Of a DNA stretch of 64,000 nucleotides, positions 51,344 through 60,490 are shown one piece after another. How positions within the stretch are numbered: the stretch's first letter is position 1; each line of letters opens with the position of its first letter. Under the pieces are notes generated by a model that saw only the letters and a list, made by a program, of their open reading frames with translations, did no database searches and had not been told where the DNA came from. The DNA is from Prochlorococcus sp. MIT 1307 (GTDB lineage Bacteria > Cyanobacteriota > Cyanobacteriia > PCC-6307 > Cyanobiaceae): the NCBI RefSeq assembly GCF_034092395.1, contig NZ_CP139301.1, positions 1,426,001 to 1,490,000 on the forward strand. Direction: 5' to 3'. A program made the translations under genes and the position numbers.

Positions 51344-53044
51344 ATGAGAAATTATCGTTTGTTGGATTTCAGGCAAGAGTTAATTGCGATTGTTGGAAGT
51401 GAAAAAGTAATTACTGAGCAAAGCAAGATTCGATTTTATAGTACCGGAATTCGTGTTGGTTTTGGTGATGCTTGTGCAGTCGTTTTCCCTAAAGACTTGA
51501 TACAACTTTGGAAAATATTGGAAACAGCAATATCTTTCGACAAAATTATTCTTCTTCAGGCTGCAAATACAGGTTTGACTGGTGGTTCGACTCCAGATGG
51601 TAATAATTATGATCGTGATGTTGTTATTATTAATACTCTTCACTTGGACAAGTTATTTATTTTGAATAATGGCTCTCAAGTTATTGCGCTCCCAGGGACA
51701 ACATTATTTCAATTAGAAGAGCAATTGCTTCCTCTCGGGAGAGGACCACACTCCGTCATTGGTTCCTCGTGCATTGGGGCATCAGTTGTAGGAGGTGTAT
51801 GCAACAACTCTGGAGGAAATTTAGTTAATCGGGGCCCTGCGTATACTGAATTATCTTTATTTGCAAGATTAAATCAAAAAGGGCAATTAGAATTAGTCAA
51901 TCATCTTGATATTGAGCTAGGAGACTCACCCGAGAAGATTTTAACTAATCTCGAATCGGCAAATTTTAAGAAAAAAGGTTTACAAGATTCTGACAGAATG
52001 GCATCTGATCGTACATATCAGAAAAGAGTACGTGATTTTCATGCGATTACACCTTCTAGATTTAATGCAGACAAACGGCGCCATTATGAGGCTAGTGGCT
52101 GTGCAGGGAAAATCGCCGTTTTTGCTGTGAGGCTAGATACTTTTCCACTACCAAAAGATGAGCAAGTATTCCTTGTAGGAACGAATAACCCTAGGAGATT
52201 TACTGAGTTGAGAGAAAAGATTCTTTTAACTTTTGATCATTTACCTGATATGGGTGAATATATGCACCGTAGCTATTTCGATGGCTCAGATAAATATTGC
52301 AAGGATACATTTTTGATTATTAAATATTTTGGCACAAGGTTCCTTCCTAAACTTTTAGCTATCAAGAGGAAGTTAGATTACATAGCTGTTAAAACTCGCT
52401 TTTTACCAAAACACTTTTCTGATAAAGTTTTGCAATTTATAGCGAATATATTTCCTGACCACCTTCCTGAAAGAATAAGAGATATTCGCAGAAAATACGA
52501 ACATTACATGGTTCTTTTGACTAGTGATAAATCTATTGAACCAACTCAGAATTTATTAGATTTAGCAATATCACTTGAGGATGATTATGATTACATTAAA
52601 TGCACATCTTCGGAAGGTAAGGATCTCCTTTTGCATAGGTATGTAGCTGGAGCAGCGCCAGTTAGATATCGAATTATTAATTCTTCAAAGGTTGGAGAAT
52701 TGCTTCCTCTGGATGTTGCACTTCCAAGAAATTGTACTTCTTGGTATCAAATTCTTCCACGTGAGATTATAAGCCAAATGGCAGAATCATTCCAAATGGG
52801 TCATTTCCTGTGTATGGTTTTTCATTGGGATTTTGTGTTAAAGAAAGGAGCAAATCTAAATGATTTGAAAGAACAAATTTTAACAATTTTAGATAAAAAT
52901 AATGCAAAGTATCCTGCTGAGCATAATGTTGGTCATTTGTATAAGGCTGATGAGTGCCTAGAGAGCTTTTATAGAAGTTTGGATCCGACTAATAGCTTTA
53001 ACCCTGGGATAGGCAAAACATCGAAAAAGAAGCACTATGAGTAG
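51344..53044 (+). CDS. dld: D-lactate dehydrogenase (quinone-dependent, FAD)
   Basis: A 566-residue flavoprotein closely resembling E. coli Dld, which oxidises D-lactate to pyruvate and feeds electrons to quinone at the membrane. The FAD domain has LLQAANTGLTGGSTPDG near residue 70 and GPHSVIGSSCIGASVVGGVCNNSGG near 130. The cap and membrane-binding part carries YMHRSYFDGSDKY near 305, FPDHLPERIRDIRRKYEHYM near 380, LLHRYVAGAAPVRY near 430, and the C-terminal AEHNVGHLYKADE and NSFNPGIGKTSKKKHYE. Length matches E. coli Dld (571). ATG start. It is followed by an L-lactate-type enzyme, so both isomers are covered. Confidence 0.94.
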   Translation: MRNYRLLDFRQELIAIVGSEKVITEQSKIRFYSTGIRVGFGDACAVVFPKDLIQLWKILETAISFDKIILLQAANTGLTGGSTPDGNNYDRDVVIINTLHLDKLFILNNGSQVIALPGTTLFQLEEQLLPLGRGPHSVIGSSCIGASVVGGVCNNSGGNLVNRGPAYTELSLFARLNQKGQLELVNHLDIELGDSPEKILTNLESANFKKKGLQDSDRMASDRTYQKRVRDFHAITPSRFNADKRRHYEASGCAGKIAVFAVRLDTFPLPKDEQVFLVGTNNPRRFTELREKILLTFDHLPDMGEYMHRSYFDGSDKYCKDTFLIIKYFGTRFLPKLLAIKRKLDYIAVKTRFLPKHFSDKVLQFIANIFPDHLPERIRDIRRKYEHYMVLLTSDKSIEPTQNLLDLAISLEDDYDYIKCTSSEGKDLLLHRYVAGAAPVRYRIINSSKVGELLPLDVALPRNCTSWYQILPREIISQMAESFQMGHFLCMVFHWDFVLKKGANLNDLKEQILTILDKNNAKYPAEHNVGHLYKADECLESFYRSLDPTNSFNPGIGKTSKKKHYE

Positions 53045-53156
53045 TTCTAAGTCGATTCAAATTTTTGCTAATTTGAGATTTGATTTTTAATAATTTTTTC
53101 CTACGGAAACTGATGCTATATTTTAGAATATATAATTAATTCTTACGTTTATTAAG

Positions 53157-54335
53157 ATGGCTGGCAATGTCTCAGCACCAAAGGTTGTAAATGTCCGAGA
53201 TCTTAGGGATTTGGCGAAGAATCGTTTACCTCAGATGGTTTTCGACTATATAGATAGTGGTGCTGATAGAGAACAAACTTTATTGCAAAATTGCACAGCC
53301 TTTAACGAAATTTATTTCCGGCCTAGATGTGCAGTAGCCACTCCTTCTTGTGACTTGTCGATTAAAGTTCTTGATCAGAAATTCCAATTACCCTTCCTTT
53401 TGGCACCAGTAGGTAGTAGCAGGATGTTTTATCCAAAAGGTGAAATTGTTGCAGCACGTGAGGCAGGAATTGCTGGAACTGGTTATACCCTTTCGACTCT
53501 TTCAGGATGCAGGTTAGAAGATGTAAAGGAAGCAACAAATTTTCCTGCTTGGTACCAGTTATATCTGCTTGGTGGTAGGGATGTGGCATTAAAAACAATT
53601 CAAAGAGCTAAATCTGCAGGTTTTTCAGCAATCGTGGTGACTATTGATACTCCTGTTTCTGGATTGCGTGAACGTGATGTACGAAATGGGACAAAAGAAT
53701 TGCTCTCTATGAACCCATTTTCTATGCTTCCTTATATCTCCCAGATGTTAATAAAACCTTGTTGGCTTACTCAATGGCTTGGGGATGGGGGGTTGATGAA
53801 TTTTCCAAATGTTGAACTAGATGATGGGCCAATGGGTTATACAGAAATAGGCCCAGCTTTAGAGCAATCAGTTGTTACTTGGGATGATTTGGATTGGATT
53901 CGTGAAGCATGGGGAGGCAAAATTATTGTTAAAGGTGTGCATGTAGGTGATGATGCCAGAAAGGCTGCTGACTTAGGAGTTGATGCGATTGTTGTTTCTA
54001 ACCATGGTGCTCGACAGCTTGATAGTGTTGCGCCAACAATTAGGGTTCTACCTGAAATTGTGAAAGCTGTGAATGGTCAAATAGATGTTCTTTTAGATGG
54101 AGGTATACGTAGAGGCGGGGATGTTGTAAAGGCTTTATGTCTTGGTGCAAAGGGAGTCCTCATTGGTAGAGCGTATGCTTATGGACTTGCTGCAGGAGGG
54201 GGGCCTGGAGTAGCAAGAGCAATTGAGATAATTCGTACTGATATTTTGCGCACAATGAAGCTTTTGGGTTGTGACTCAGTTAATAAGTTAGATTCATCCT
54301 TTGTTACTTTCCCTGAAAGTTGGAAGCAATATTAA
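53157..54335 (+). CDS. lldD: FMN-dependent alpha-hydroxy-acid dehydrogenase, L-lactate type
   Basis: A 392-residue flavin enzyme oxidising an L-2-hydroxy acid. It has LLAPVGSSRMFYPKGEIVAAREAG near residue 80, the catalytic VVSNHGARQLDSV near 278 with His and Arg, and LLDGGIRRGGDVVKALCLGAKGVLIGRAY near 305. LAPV and TLSTLSG resemble LldD (LAPV, TLSTVS) rather than plant glycolate oxidase (IAPT, TLSSW), so L-lactate is the favoured substrate. A TATAAT at 53131-53136 might give it a private promoter. ATG start, 112 bp after dld. Confidence 0.88.
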   Translation: MAGNVSAPKVVNVRDLRDLAKNRLPQMVFDYIDSGADREQTLLQNCTAFNEIYFRPRCAVATPSCDLSIKVLDQKFQLPFLLAPVGSSRMFYPKGEIVAAREAGIAGTGYTLSTLSGCRLEDVKEATNFPAWYQLYLLGGRDVALKTIQRAKSAGFSAIVVTIDTPVSGLRERDVRNGTKELLSMNPFSMLPYISQMLIKPCWLTQWLGDGGLMNFPNVELDDGPMGYTEIGPALEQSVVTWDDLDWIREAWGGKIIVKGVHVGDDARKAADLGVDAIVVSNHGARQLDSVAPTIRVLPEIVKAVNGQIDVLLDGGIRRGGDVVKALCLGAKGVLIGRAYAYGLAAGGGPGVARAIEIIRTDILRTMKLLGCDSVNKLDSSFVTFPESWKQY

Positions 54336-54379
54336 ATCCAATTTAATCATAGCTTGACTCATAATTAAAGGTTTTTTGG

Positions 54380-55738
54380 ATGAAGATTGTTGTTTTTGAT
54401 GATGACCCTACAGGTTCTCAAACTGTTTATGGTTGCCCTTTACTTTTGCGTTGGGATAAATCTAGTTTAGTTCAAGCTATTAATCATCCTTCACCTTTAT
54501 TATTCCTTTTGGCAAATACTCGCTCTATGAATCCAGTTTTAGCAGAGAAAAGAATAGGTGAAATTTGTCAATCTATAAAACAAGTATTAATTGAGCAAGA
54601 AATTCTCTTGGAAAATATTTGTTTTGTTAGTCGAGGAGACTCAACTTTGCGAGGACATGGTACTCTTGAGCCAGAAGTAATTAATAGTTTACTCGGACCT
54701 TTTGATGCAACATTGCATGTGCCAGCGTTTCTAGAAGGTGGAAGGACTACTGTAAATGGTGTGCATTTTTTACATGGAAAACCGGTTCATACTACTGAGT
54801 TTGCTCGAGATAAAGCTTTTGGATATTCAACGAGTGATTTAGATTTATGGTTACAAGAGAAGAGTAGGGGAAAGATTGTTGCTCAAAATGTTGATCGACT
54901 AAATTTTGCTTCACTTGATGCAGCAATTAACTCAAAGACTGGCCTGAAGAATCTTATTGATTTCCTATTGGCCTTGTCTGGTAATAGACCTGTTGTAGTT
55001 GATGCTCAACATCCTTCACAGTTGGAAGTTTTAGGAAAGGTAGTTAGAACTTTGATTGGAAGAAAACGTTTTCTTTTTCGTTCGGCTGCAAGCTTGATTA
55101 ATGGCTTATCTAACCTGCCTGGAAAAACTCATAATGCTGAGGAGTTTGCGTCTTTAAGACTTAAAGAAAGTTCTGGAGATTTAAAGCCTGGGTTGGTGAT
55201 GGTTGGTTCTCATGTTCGCCTTGCAGATGAGCAGTTGGAACTATTACTGAAGCAAGATTGTTGTGAAGGCATTGAGTTCCCTGCAAAGCAAATCGCAAGT
55301 GTTTTTTTGGGAGACTTGGCAGACACTTTGCTTTCTGATTTCGAGACTGAGGTTTTATACAAGTTAAATCTTATTTTAGCTTCAAGAAAAACACCAGTAA
55401 TTTACACTACTCGCGGAGAAATTTATTTTTCATCAATAGAAGCCAGAATCAATTTTGGAAATTTCTTGGCAGAATTCATGGCTAGTGTAGTCAAGAAAGT
55501 AATCATTAAGTTGGGGTATGTAATTAGCAAGGGTGGTGTTACAACTCATACTTTTCTTGAGAAAGGCTTAAACTTAGCTTCAGTTGAATTGAAAGGACAA
55601 TTATTGCCAGGCTTATCTGTTGTATGTGCGACAGACTATTCATTAGCAGAGGGACTTCCAATTGTTACTTTCCCAGGTAATTTAGGTTTTAAAGATACTC
55701 TCCTGTCTGCATGGCAACTAATGGAGAATGATAGGTAA
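54380..55738 (+). CDS. Four-carbon acid sugar kinase family protein (DUF1537)
   Basis: A 452-residue protein of the DUF1537 family, kinases for D-threonate, D-erythronate, 3-oxo-tetronate and related acids. The N-terminal domain opens IVVFDDDPTGSQTVYGCPLLL and has NTRSMNP near residue 47 and FVSRGDSTLRGHGTLEPEV near 83. The nucleotide-binding C-terminal domain shows LVMVGSHVRLADEQLELL near 271, GYVISKGGVTTHTFLEKGL near 379 and LPIVTFPGNLGFKDT near 430. The usual partners of the family (PdxA2, aldolases, dehydrogenases) are absent. ATG start, 44 bp after the L-lactate-type gene. Exact substrate unknown. Confidence 0.9.
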   Translation: MKIVVFDDDPTGSQTVYGCPLLLRWDKSSLVQAINHPSPLLFLLANTRSMNPVLAEKRIGEICQSIKQVLIEQEILLENICFVSRGDSTLRGHGTLEPEVINSLLGPFDATLHVPAFLEGGRTTVNGVHFLHGKPVHTTEFARDKAFGYSTSDLDLWLQEKSRGKIVAQNVDRLNFASLDAAINSKTGLKNLIDFLLALSGNRPVVVDAQHPSQLEVLGKVVRTLIGRKRFLFRSAASLINGLSNLPGKTHNAEEFASLRLKESSGDLKPGLVMVGSHVRLADEQLELLLKQDCCEGIEFPAKQIASVFLGDLADTLLSDFETEVLYKLNLILASRKTPVIYTTRGEIYFSSIEARINFGNFLAEFMASVVKKVIIKLGYVISKGGVTTHTFLEKGLNLASVELKGQLLPGLSVVCATDYSLAEGLPIVTFPGNLGFKDTLLSAWQLMENDR

Positions 55739-55813
55739 ATATTTTTAACTGATTAATACTTTTTGTTGTTTCTGACCATCAATAAAGTTCACATATAATT
55801 TTTTGCTTTTTAA

Positions 55814-57238
55814 TTAATACCTTTCAATCACAGAAGTTGCAAATCCACTACAGCTTAAGGGTTCTACCTTTGGCTCCATAAGACGAGCTAGATCATAAGT
55901 GACTTTTTGATCTGCAATTGATTGACTAATTCCTTTCGTAATTAGATCAGCTGCTTTTTGCCATCCTAGGAATTCCAACATCATGACTCCACTAAGCATT
56001 AATGATCCTGGGTTTATTCGATCTAATCCAGCATGTTTAGGTGCAGTTCCATGTGTTGCTTCAAATATGGCTGCCTTATCACCAATGTTGGCGCCAGGCG
56101 CCATTCCAAGTCCGCCTACAATTGCAGCTGCTGCATCAGAAATATAGTCACCATTGAGATTCAATGTTGCAAGGATTGAGTACTCTTGAGGTCTGGTTTG
56201 AATTTGTTGAAAAATACTGTCGGCAATTCGATCATCAACCATAACCATTTGTCGCCATTTTCCATTCCCATGACTTGCTCCTATGTTTTCTAAAATTGAT
56301 TTAACCTCTAAACAAATAGCATCTTTTTTCTCTTGAGTTAGTGATTCATAGCCAGGATCAATCATCTTTGCATTATTTTCAATATTGATTGAAAGGTTCT
56401 TTTCTGCATTGTCTAGTATCCAACTTTCCCGTTCTGTGATGCACTCCTTACGAAATTCATCTGTTGCTAATTCATAGCCCCAATCTCGAAAGGCACCTTC
56501 AGTAAATTTCATGATATTTCCTTTATGTACAAGAGTCACGTGACGTCGATCACCTGAAAGCTTTAGTGCATGTTGAATAGCTTTGCGAATATGTCTTTGA
56601 CTTCCAGCTTTGCTCACTGGTTTGATCCCTATACCTGAACCTTGAGGGATTTGCCTTTTGCCAAGTTTTCCGTTTGCAGGGATAACTTTAGAGTTGAGGT
56701 GATCAATTAAGTTAATTCCAGTTTCATCATTGGCTTCCCATTCGATTCCCATATAAATATCTTCTGTATTTTCTCGATAAACAATGACATCGAGATCTTG
56801 AGGGCGCTTATGAGGACTTGGCGTGCCTTTGTAATAGCGACATGGACGAACACATGAATAAAGATCAAATATTTGTCTCAGGGCAACATTTAATGAACGT
56901 ATTCCGCCACCTACTGGAGTAGTTAGTGGACCTTTAATGGCCACTCCATAAGTCTCAATTGCGGTAAGAGTATCTTGAGGAAGGTATTGATAAGTTCCGT
57001 AAAGGTCGCATGCTTCATCGCCTGCATAGACTTTGAACCATTCGATTCGTCGTTTAGTCCCATAGGCTTTATTGATTGCTGCATCAATTACCGCTTGTGT
57101 TGCAGGCCAGATATCTACACCAGTACCATCTCCCCTAATGAAAGGGATGATTGGATCATTGGGAACTTCCGGATTACCGTTAACGAAACGAATCGCTGTG
57201 CCTTGCCTGGGAGTGCTGAGTTTCTCAAACTGGGCCAT
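55814..57238 (-). CDS. icd: Isocitrate dehydrogenase (NADP)
   Basis: Icd converts isocitrate to 2-oxoglutarate, the carbon skeleton for nitrogen assimilation. The 474-residue protein has PIIPFIRGDGTGVDIWPATQ near residue 29, GGGIRSLNVALRQIFDLYSCVRP near 110, YRENTEDIYMGIEW near 152, HKGNIMKFTEGAFRDWGYELA near 238 and GATHGTAPKHAG-like EATHGTAPKHAG near 395. A cyanobacterial insertion of about 45 residues follows the NADP-binding strand. ATG start. It is divergent from ho1 across 307 bp holding a perfect NtcA-type site, and NtcA control of icd is known in other cyanobacteria. Confidence 0.96.
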   Translation of the reverse strand: MAQFEKLSTPRQGTAIRFVNGNPEVPNDPIIPFIRGDGTGVDIWPATQAVIDAAINKAYGTKRRIEWFKVYAGDEACDLYGTYQYLPQDTLTAIETYGVAIKGPLTTPVGGGIRSLNVALRQIFDLYSCVRPCRYYKGTPSPHKRPQDLDVIVYRENTEDIYMGIEWEANDETGINLIDHLNSKVIPANGKLGKRQIPQGSGIGIKPVSKAGSQRHIRKAIQHALKLSGDRRHVTLVHKGNIMKFTEGAFRDWGYELATDEFRKECITERESWILDNAEKNLSINIENNAKMIDPGYESLTQEKKDAICLEVKSILENIGASHGNGKWRQMVMVDDRIADSIFQQIQTRPQEYSILATLNLNGDYISDAAAAIVGGLGMAPGANIGDKAAIFEATHGTAPKHAGLDRINPGSLMLSGVMMLEFLGWQKAADLITKGISQSIADQKVTYDLARLMEPKVEPLSCSGFATSVIERY

Positions 57239-57428
57239 AAAGATTGAATTAGGCGATTATTTGACCTAAGGGAGCCTATGACTAAATGAGGTCCTCTAAG
57301 TTCTATAAGCACTATGCTTTCATGTTCATAATGCAGATATATCTAGGATATGCTTGACCTTTGAGAGTTGTAATCCCTAATCATTTGGAGAGTGAAAGTC
57401 GATTCTGCAGGCTTTGATGGCTGCATTT

Positions 57429-57442
57429 GTATAACTTGATAC
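57429..57442. promoter_or_regulatory. NtcA-type site GTA-N8-TAC between icd and ho1
   Basis: GTATAACTTGATAC fits the NtcA consensus GTAN8TAC exactly and lies 191 bp from the icd start and 104 bp from the ho1 start. The rest of the 307-bp gap (57239-57545) shows no other motif I can name. The consensus is short, so chance is possible; I see no well-spaced -10 box on either side. Confidence 0.45.
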
Positions 57443-57545
57443 TCTCTCCTTCGTAATCAAGGGATTTGTTGAACCCATCGGACTCAAGATTTTAAAGTCT
57501 ATGGGTGCTTATAGCTTCGTTTAATTCTTTCATTGCTTCTCCCCA

Positions 57546-58259
57546 ATGTCTCTAGCCCTAGCGAGCCAACTTAGAGAAGGAACGAAAAAAGCTCACACAA
57601 TGGCCGAAAATACAGGCTTTGTGAGTTGCTTCCTGAAAGGTGTTGTGGATAAGTCGACTTATCGCAAATTATTAGCAGATCTTTATTTTGTTTATAGAGC
57701 GATGGAAGAGGAAATTGGCAGGCTTGCCTTAGATGGACACCCTGTTGTTAGCCGCATTTCCTACCCAGAGCTCAATCGGCGAGAATCTCTTGAGCAAGAC
57801 CTCACTTTTTATTTTGGTGCAGATTGGTTAAAAAGTTTGGAGCCAACTAGTTCCGCAAAAGCTTATGTAGAGCGAATTCGCCAAGTTGCCAAGAATTCTC
57901 CTGAATTGTTGGTTGGCCATCACTACACAAGATATATAGGCGACTTATCAGGAGGACAAATTCTGAAAAACATTGCTCAGAAAGCTATGAATCTGCCAGA
58001 GCAAGATGGATTGAGATTTTATGAGTTTGATAGTATCGATGATGAAAAGGGCTTTAAAAAACAATACAGCGCAACTTTGGACTCATTACCGATCAATCAA
58101 ACAACTGCAGACTTGATTGTTGAGGAAGCCAATCAAGCTTTTAAATGGAATATGGAGATCTTTAAAGAGTTAGAAGGTAATCTTATTGCTGCTATTGGTA
58201 AAGTCCTATTTGGCTTCCTGACTAGGAGAAAACGTAAGGGCAGCACTGAAAAGACCTGA
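57546..58259 (+). CDS. ho1: Heme oxygenase
   Basis: Heme oxygenase opens heme to biliverdin IX-alpha, the first step to bilins, using ferredoxin. The 237-residue protein has LREGTKKAHTMAENTGFVSCFLKG near residue 10, with the proximal His ligand, and VGHHYTRYIGDLSGGQILKNIAQKA near 118, the distal helix with the conserved Gly pair. The C-terminus ends in a basic run (LTRRKRKGSTEK). ATG start. It stands 137 bp upstream of pebA and pebB on the same strand, which use its product. Confidence 0.96.
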   Translation: MSLALASQLREGTKKAHTMAENTGFVSCFLKGVVDKSTYRKLLADLYFVYRAMEEEIGRLALDGHPVVSRISYPELNRRESLEQDLTFYFGADWLKSLEPTSSAKAYVERIRQVAKNSPELLVGHHYTRYIGDLSGGQILKNIAQKAMNLPEQDGLRFYEFDSIDDEKGFKKQYSATLDSLPINQTTADLIVEEANQAFKWNMEIFKELEGNLIAAIGKVLFGFLTRRKRKGSTEKT

Positions 58260-58396
58260 CATTAAAGATTTTGAGATACCTTTGAAGATGATCCCATTGG
58301 TTAGTTGAATACTACAAAATGAGCTTTTTTTTAAGAAAGATTGGAGATCCATACTTAGATCAATTTGCTTAAGATCACACTCGTTAGGTGAGGTAG

Positions 58397-59104
<708 letters not shown>

Positions 59105-59135
59105 TATGCTTCCTCAGGTGAATTAGATCAACCAT

Positions 59136-59921
59136 ATGAGTTATAAACGACTTACAAGTTTAGACCCTGTAGAACTTGAGGGATGGCGATGGGCTCCATT
59201 CCTCAATGAGATAATCCATTCTTTTTCATCTTTGCAGCCGACAATATCTCCTATTGCAGCTGACTTCCTGAACAAAGAATCCACCTTTGGATCCAAGATA
59301 AAGCCTCAAAAAGTGCAGACCCAAACCTGGGCTTGTCGAACAAATAAATTAAGACATGTACGAGCTGCTTGTGTTGAAGCATCAGGCACAGCTTCAGTGT
59401 TGAATTTTCTTGTGCATCCATTAGAGAGTTATGATCTTCCTTTTTTTGGTGCTGATTTTGTAACTCTTTCCTCTGGTCATCTATTAGCACTAGATTTGCA
59501 ACCAGTTATTAAAAGTGACAAGTTACATACACAAGCTGTTTGGAGGGATTTACTCCCTATGCATGCGCGCTGGCAATCTATATTACCGCCTGGAGGTCCT
59601 ATTCCTAAAGAGGCTGAACCTTATTTTTCACCAGGTTTTCTTTGGACAAGACTGCCTTTAGGCCTTGAAGCAGATAGAATAATTTCAGAGGTGATTATGC
59701 CTGCTTTTAAAGATTATTTTTCTCTATACTTAAATTTAGTAAATAATGCGATAGAAGTAACTAAAGGCAGGTCCTCTGATCTTTTATTAGGGCAGGAATC
59801 TTATATGAGATATCGTGCAGAGAAAGATCCTGCCAGAAGAATGTTAACTAGTTTCTTCGGCAAAGAATGGACAGAGTTTTATATACATGATGTCTTGTTT
59901 GACTTGTCAGAAGAAAAATGA
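59136..59921 (+). CDS. pebB: Phycoerythrobilin:ferredoxin oxidoreductase PebB
   Basis: PebB reduces dihydrobiliverdin at its A ring to phycoerythrobilin, the chromophore of phycoerythrin. The 261-residue protein carries [23 protein letters not shown] near residue 85, [23 protein letters not shown] near 108, [25 protein letters not shown] near 150 and [24 protein letters not shown] near 228. It is a paralogue of PebA. ATG start, 31 bp after pebA, so the two are one operon. No phycoerythrin subunit gene is nearby; they must be elsewhere in the genome. Confidence 0.95.
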   Translation: MSYKRLTSLDPVELEGWRWAPFLNEIIHSFSSLQPTISPIAADFLNKESTFGSKIKPQKVQTQTWACRTNKLRHVRAACVEASGTASVLNFLVHPLESYDLPFFGADFVTLSSGHLLALDLQPVIKSDKLHTQAVWRDLLPMHARWQSILPPGGPIPKEAEPYFSPGFLWTRLPLGLEADRIISEVIMPAFKDYFSLYLNLVNNAIEVTKGRSSDLLLGQESYMRYRAEKDPARRMLTSFFGKEWTEFYIHDVLFDLSEEK

Positions 59922-60010
59922 ACTTTTGGGATTATAAGATTTTGATTTTCCACTTTTAATGCCTTCGCTTAATTATTTTATGTTATCGTCTTTGCGATGA
60001 TATTTTTTTA

Positions 60011-60490
60011 ATGCAAAAAAAAATCCTATTTGTTTGTCTAGGTAATATTTGTAGATCACCTGCAGCTGAGGCTGTTTTTTTACACTTGATCAAAAAGAAA
60101 GGTCTTGCAGGACAATTCTTTGTTGACTCTGCAGGTACTGGAGGATGGCATGTAGGGCACAAAGCTGATGGCAGAATGATAAAGGCAGCTCAAAAAAGAG
60201 GAATACAAATTGATAGCATTGCTAGGCAGATACATTTAGATGACTTGGAATCTTTTGATGTAATTCTTGCTATGGATAATGATAATTTAGAATCTCTGAA
60301 CTCATTTTCTCAAGAGTTTGGAACTCAAGATTCTCAAACAATTAAACTAATTCTTGATTATGCAAGGAATACAAACTTAATTGAAGTTCCTGACCCTTAC
60401 TATGGAGGAGAAACTGGCTTTGAAAAGGTTCTAGATTTATTGGAGGATGCATGTGATGGATTGCTCGAGCAGCTTATTTTGAAGGAGTAG
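60011..60490 (+). CDS. Low-molecular-weight protein-tyrosine phosphatase
   Basis: A 159-residue cysteine phosphatase. The P-loop is FVCLGNICRSPAAEAVF near residue 7, giving the catalytic C-x5-R-S, and the acid-base Asp is in VPDPYYGGETGFEKVLDLLEDA near 127. The length and motif order match the family exactly. It may control tyrosine phosphorylation in polysaccharide export, but no partner kinase is nearby. ATG start 60011. The last 17 bp overlap the convergent panC-cmk gene. Confidence 0.93.
   Translation: MQKKILFVCLGNICRSPAAEAVFLHLIKKKGLAGQFFVDSAGTGGWHVGHKADGRMIKAAQKRGIQIDSIARQIHLDDLESFDVILAMDNDNLESLNSFSQEFGTQDSQTIKLILDYARNTNLIEVPDPYYGGETGFEKVLDLLEDACDGLLEQLILKE

Noticed and set aside
53131-53136. 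TATAAT as a promoter for the L-lactate-type gene
   Set aside because: No matching -35 element at the right distance; mentioned with the gene but too weak to list as a promoter.
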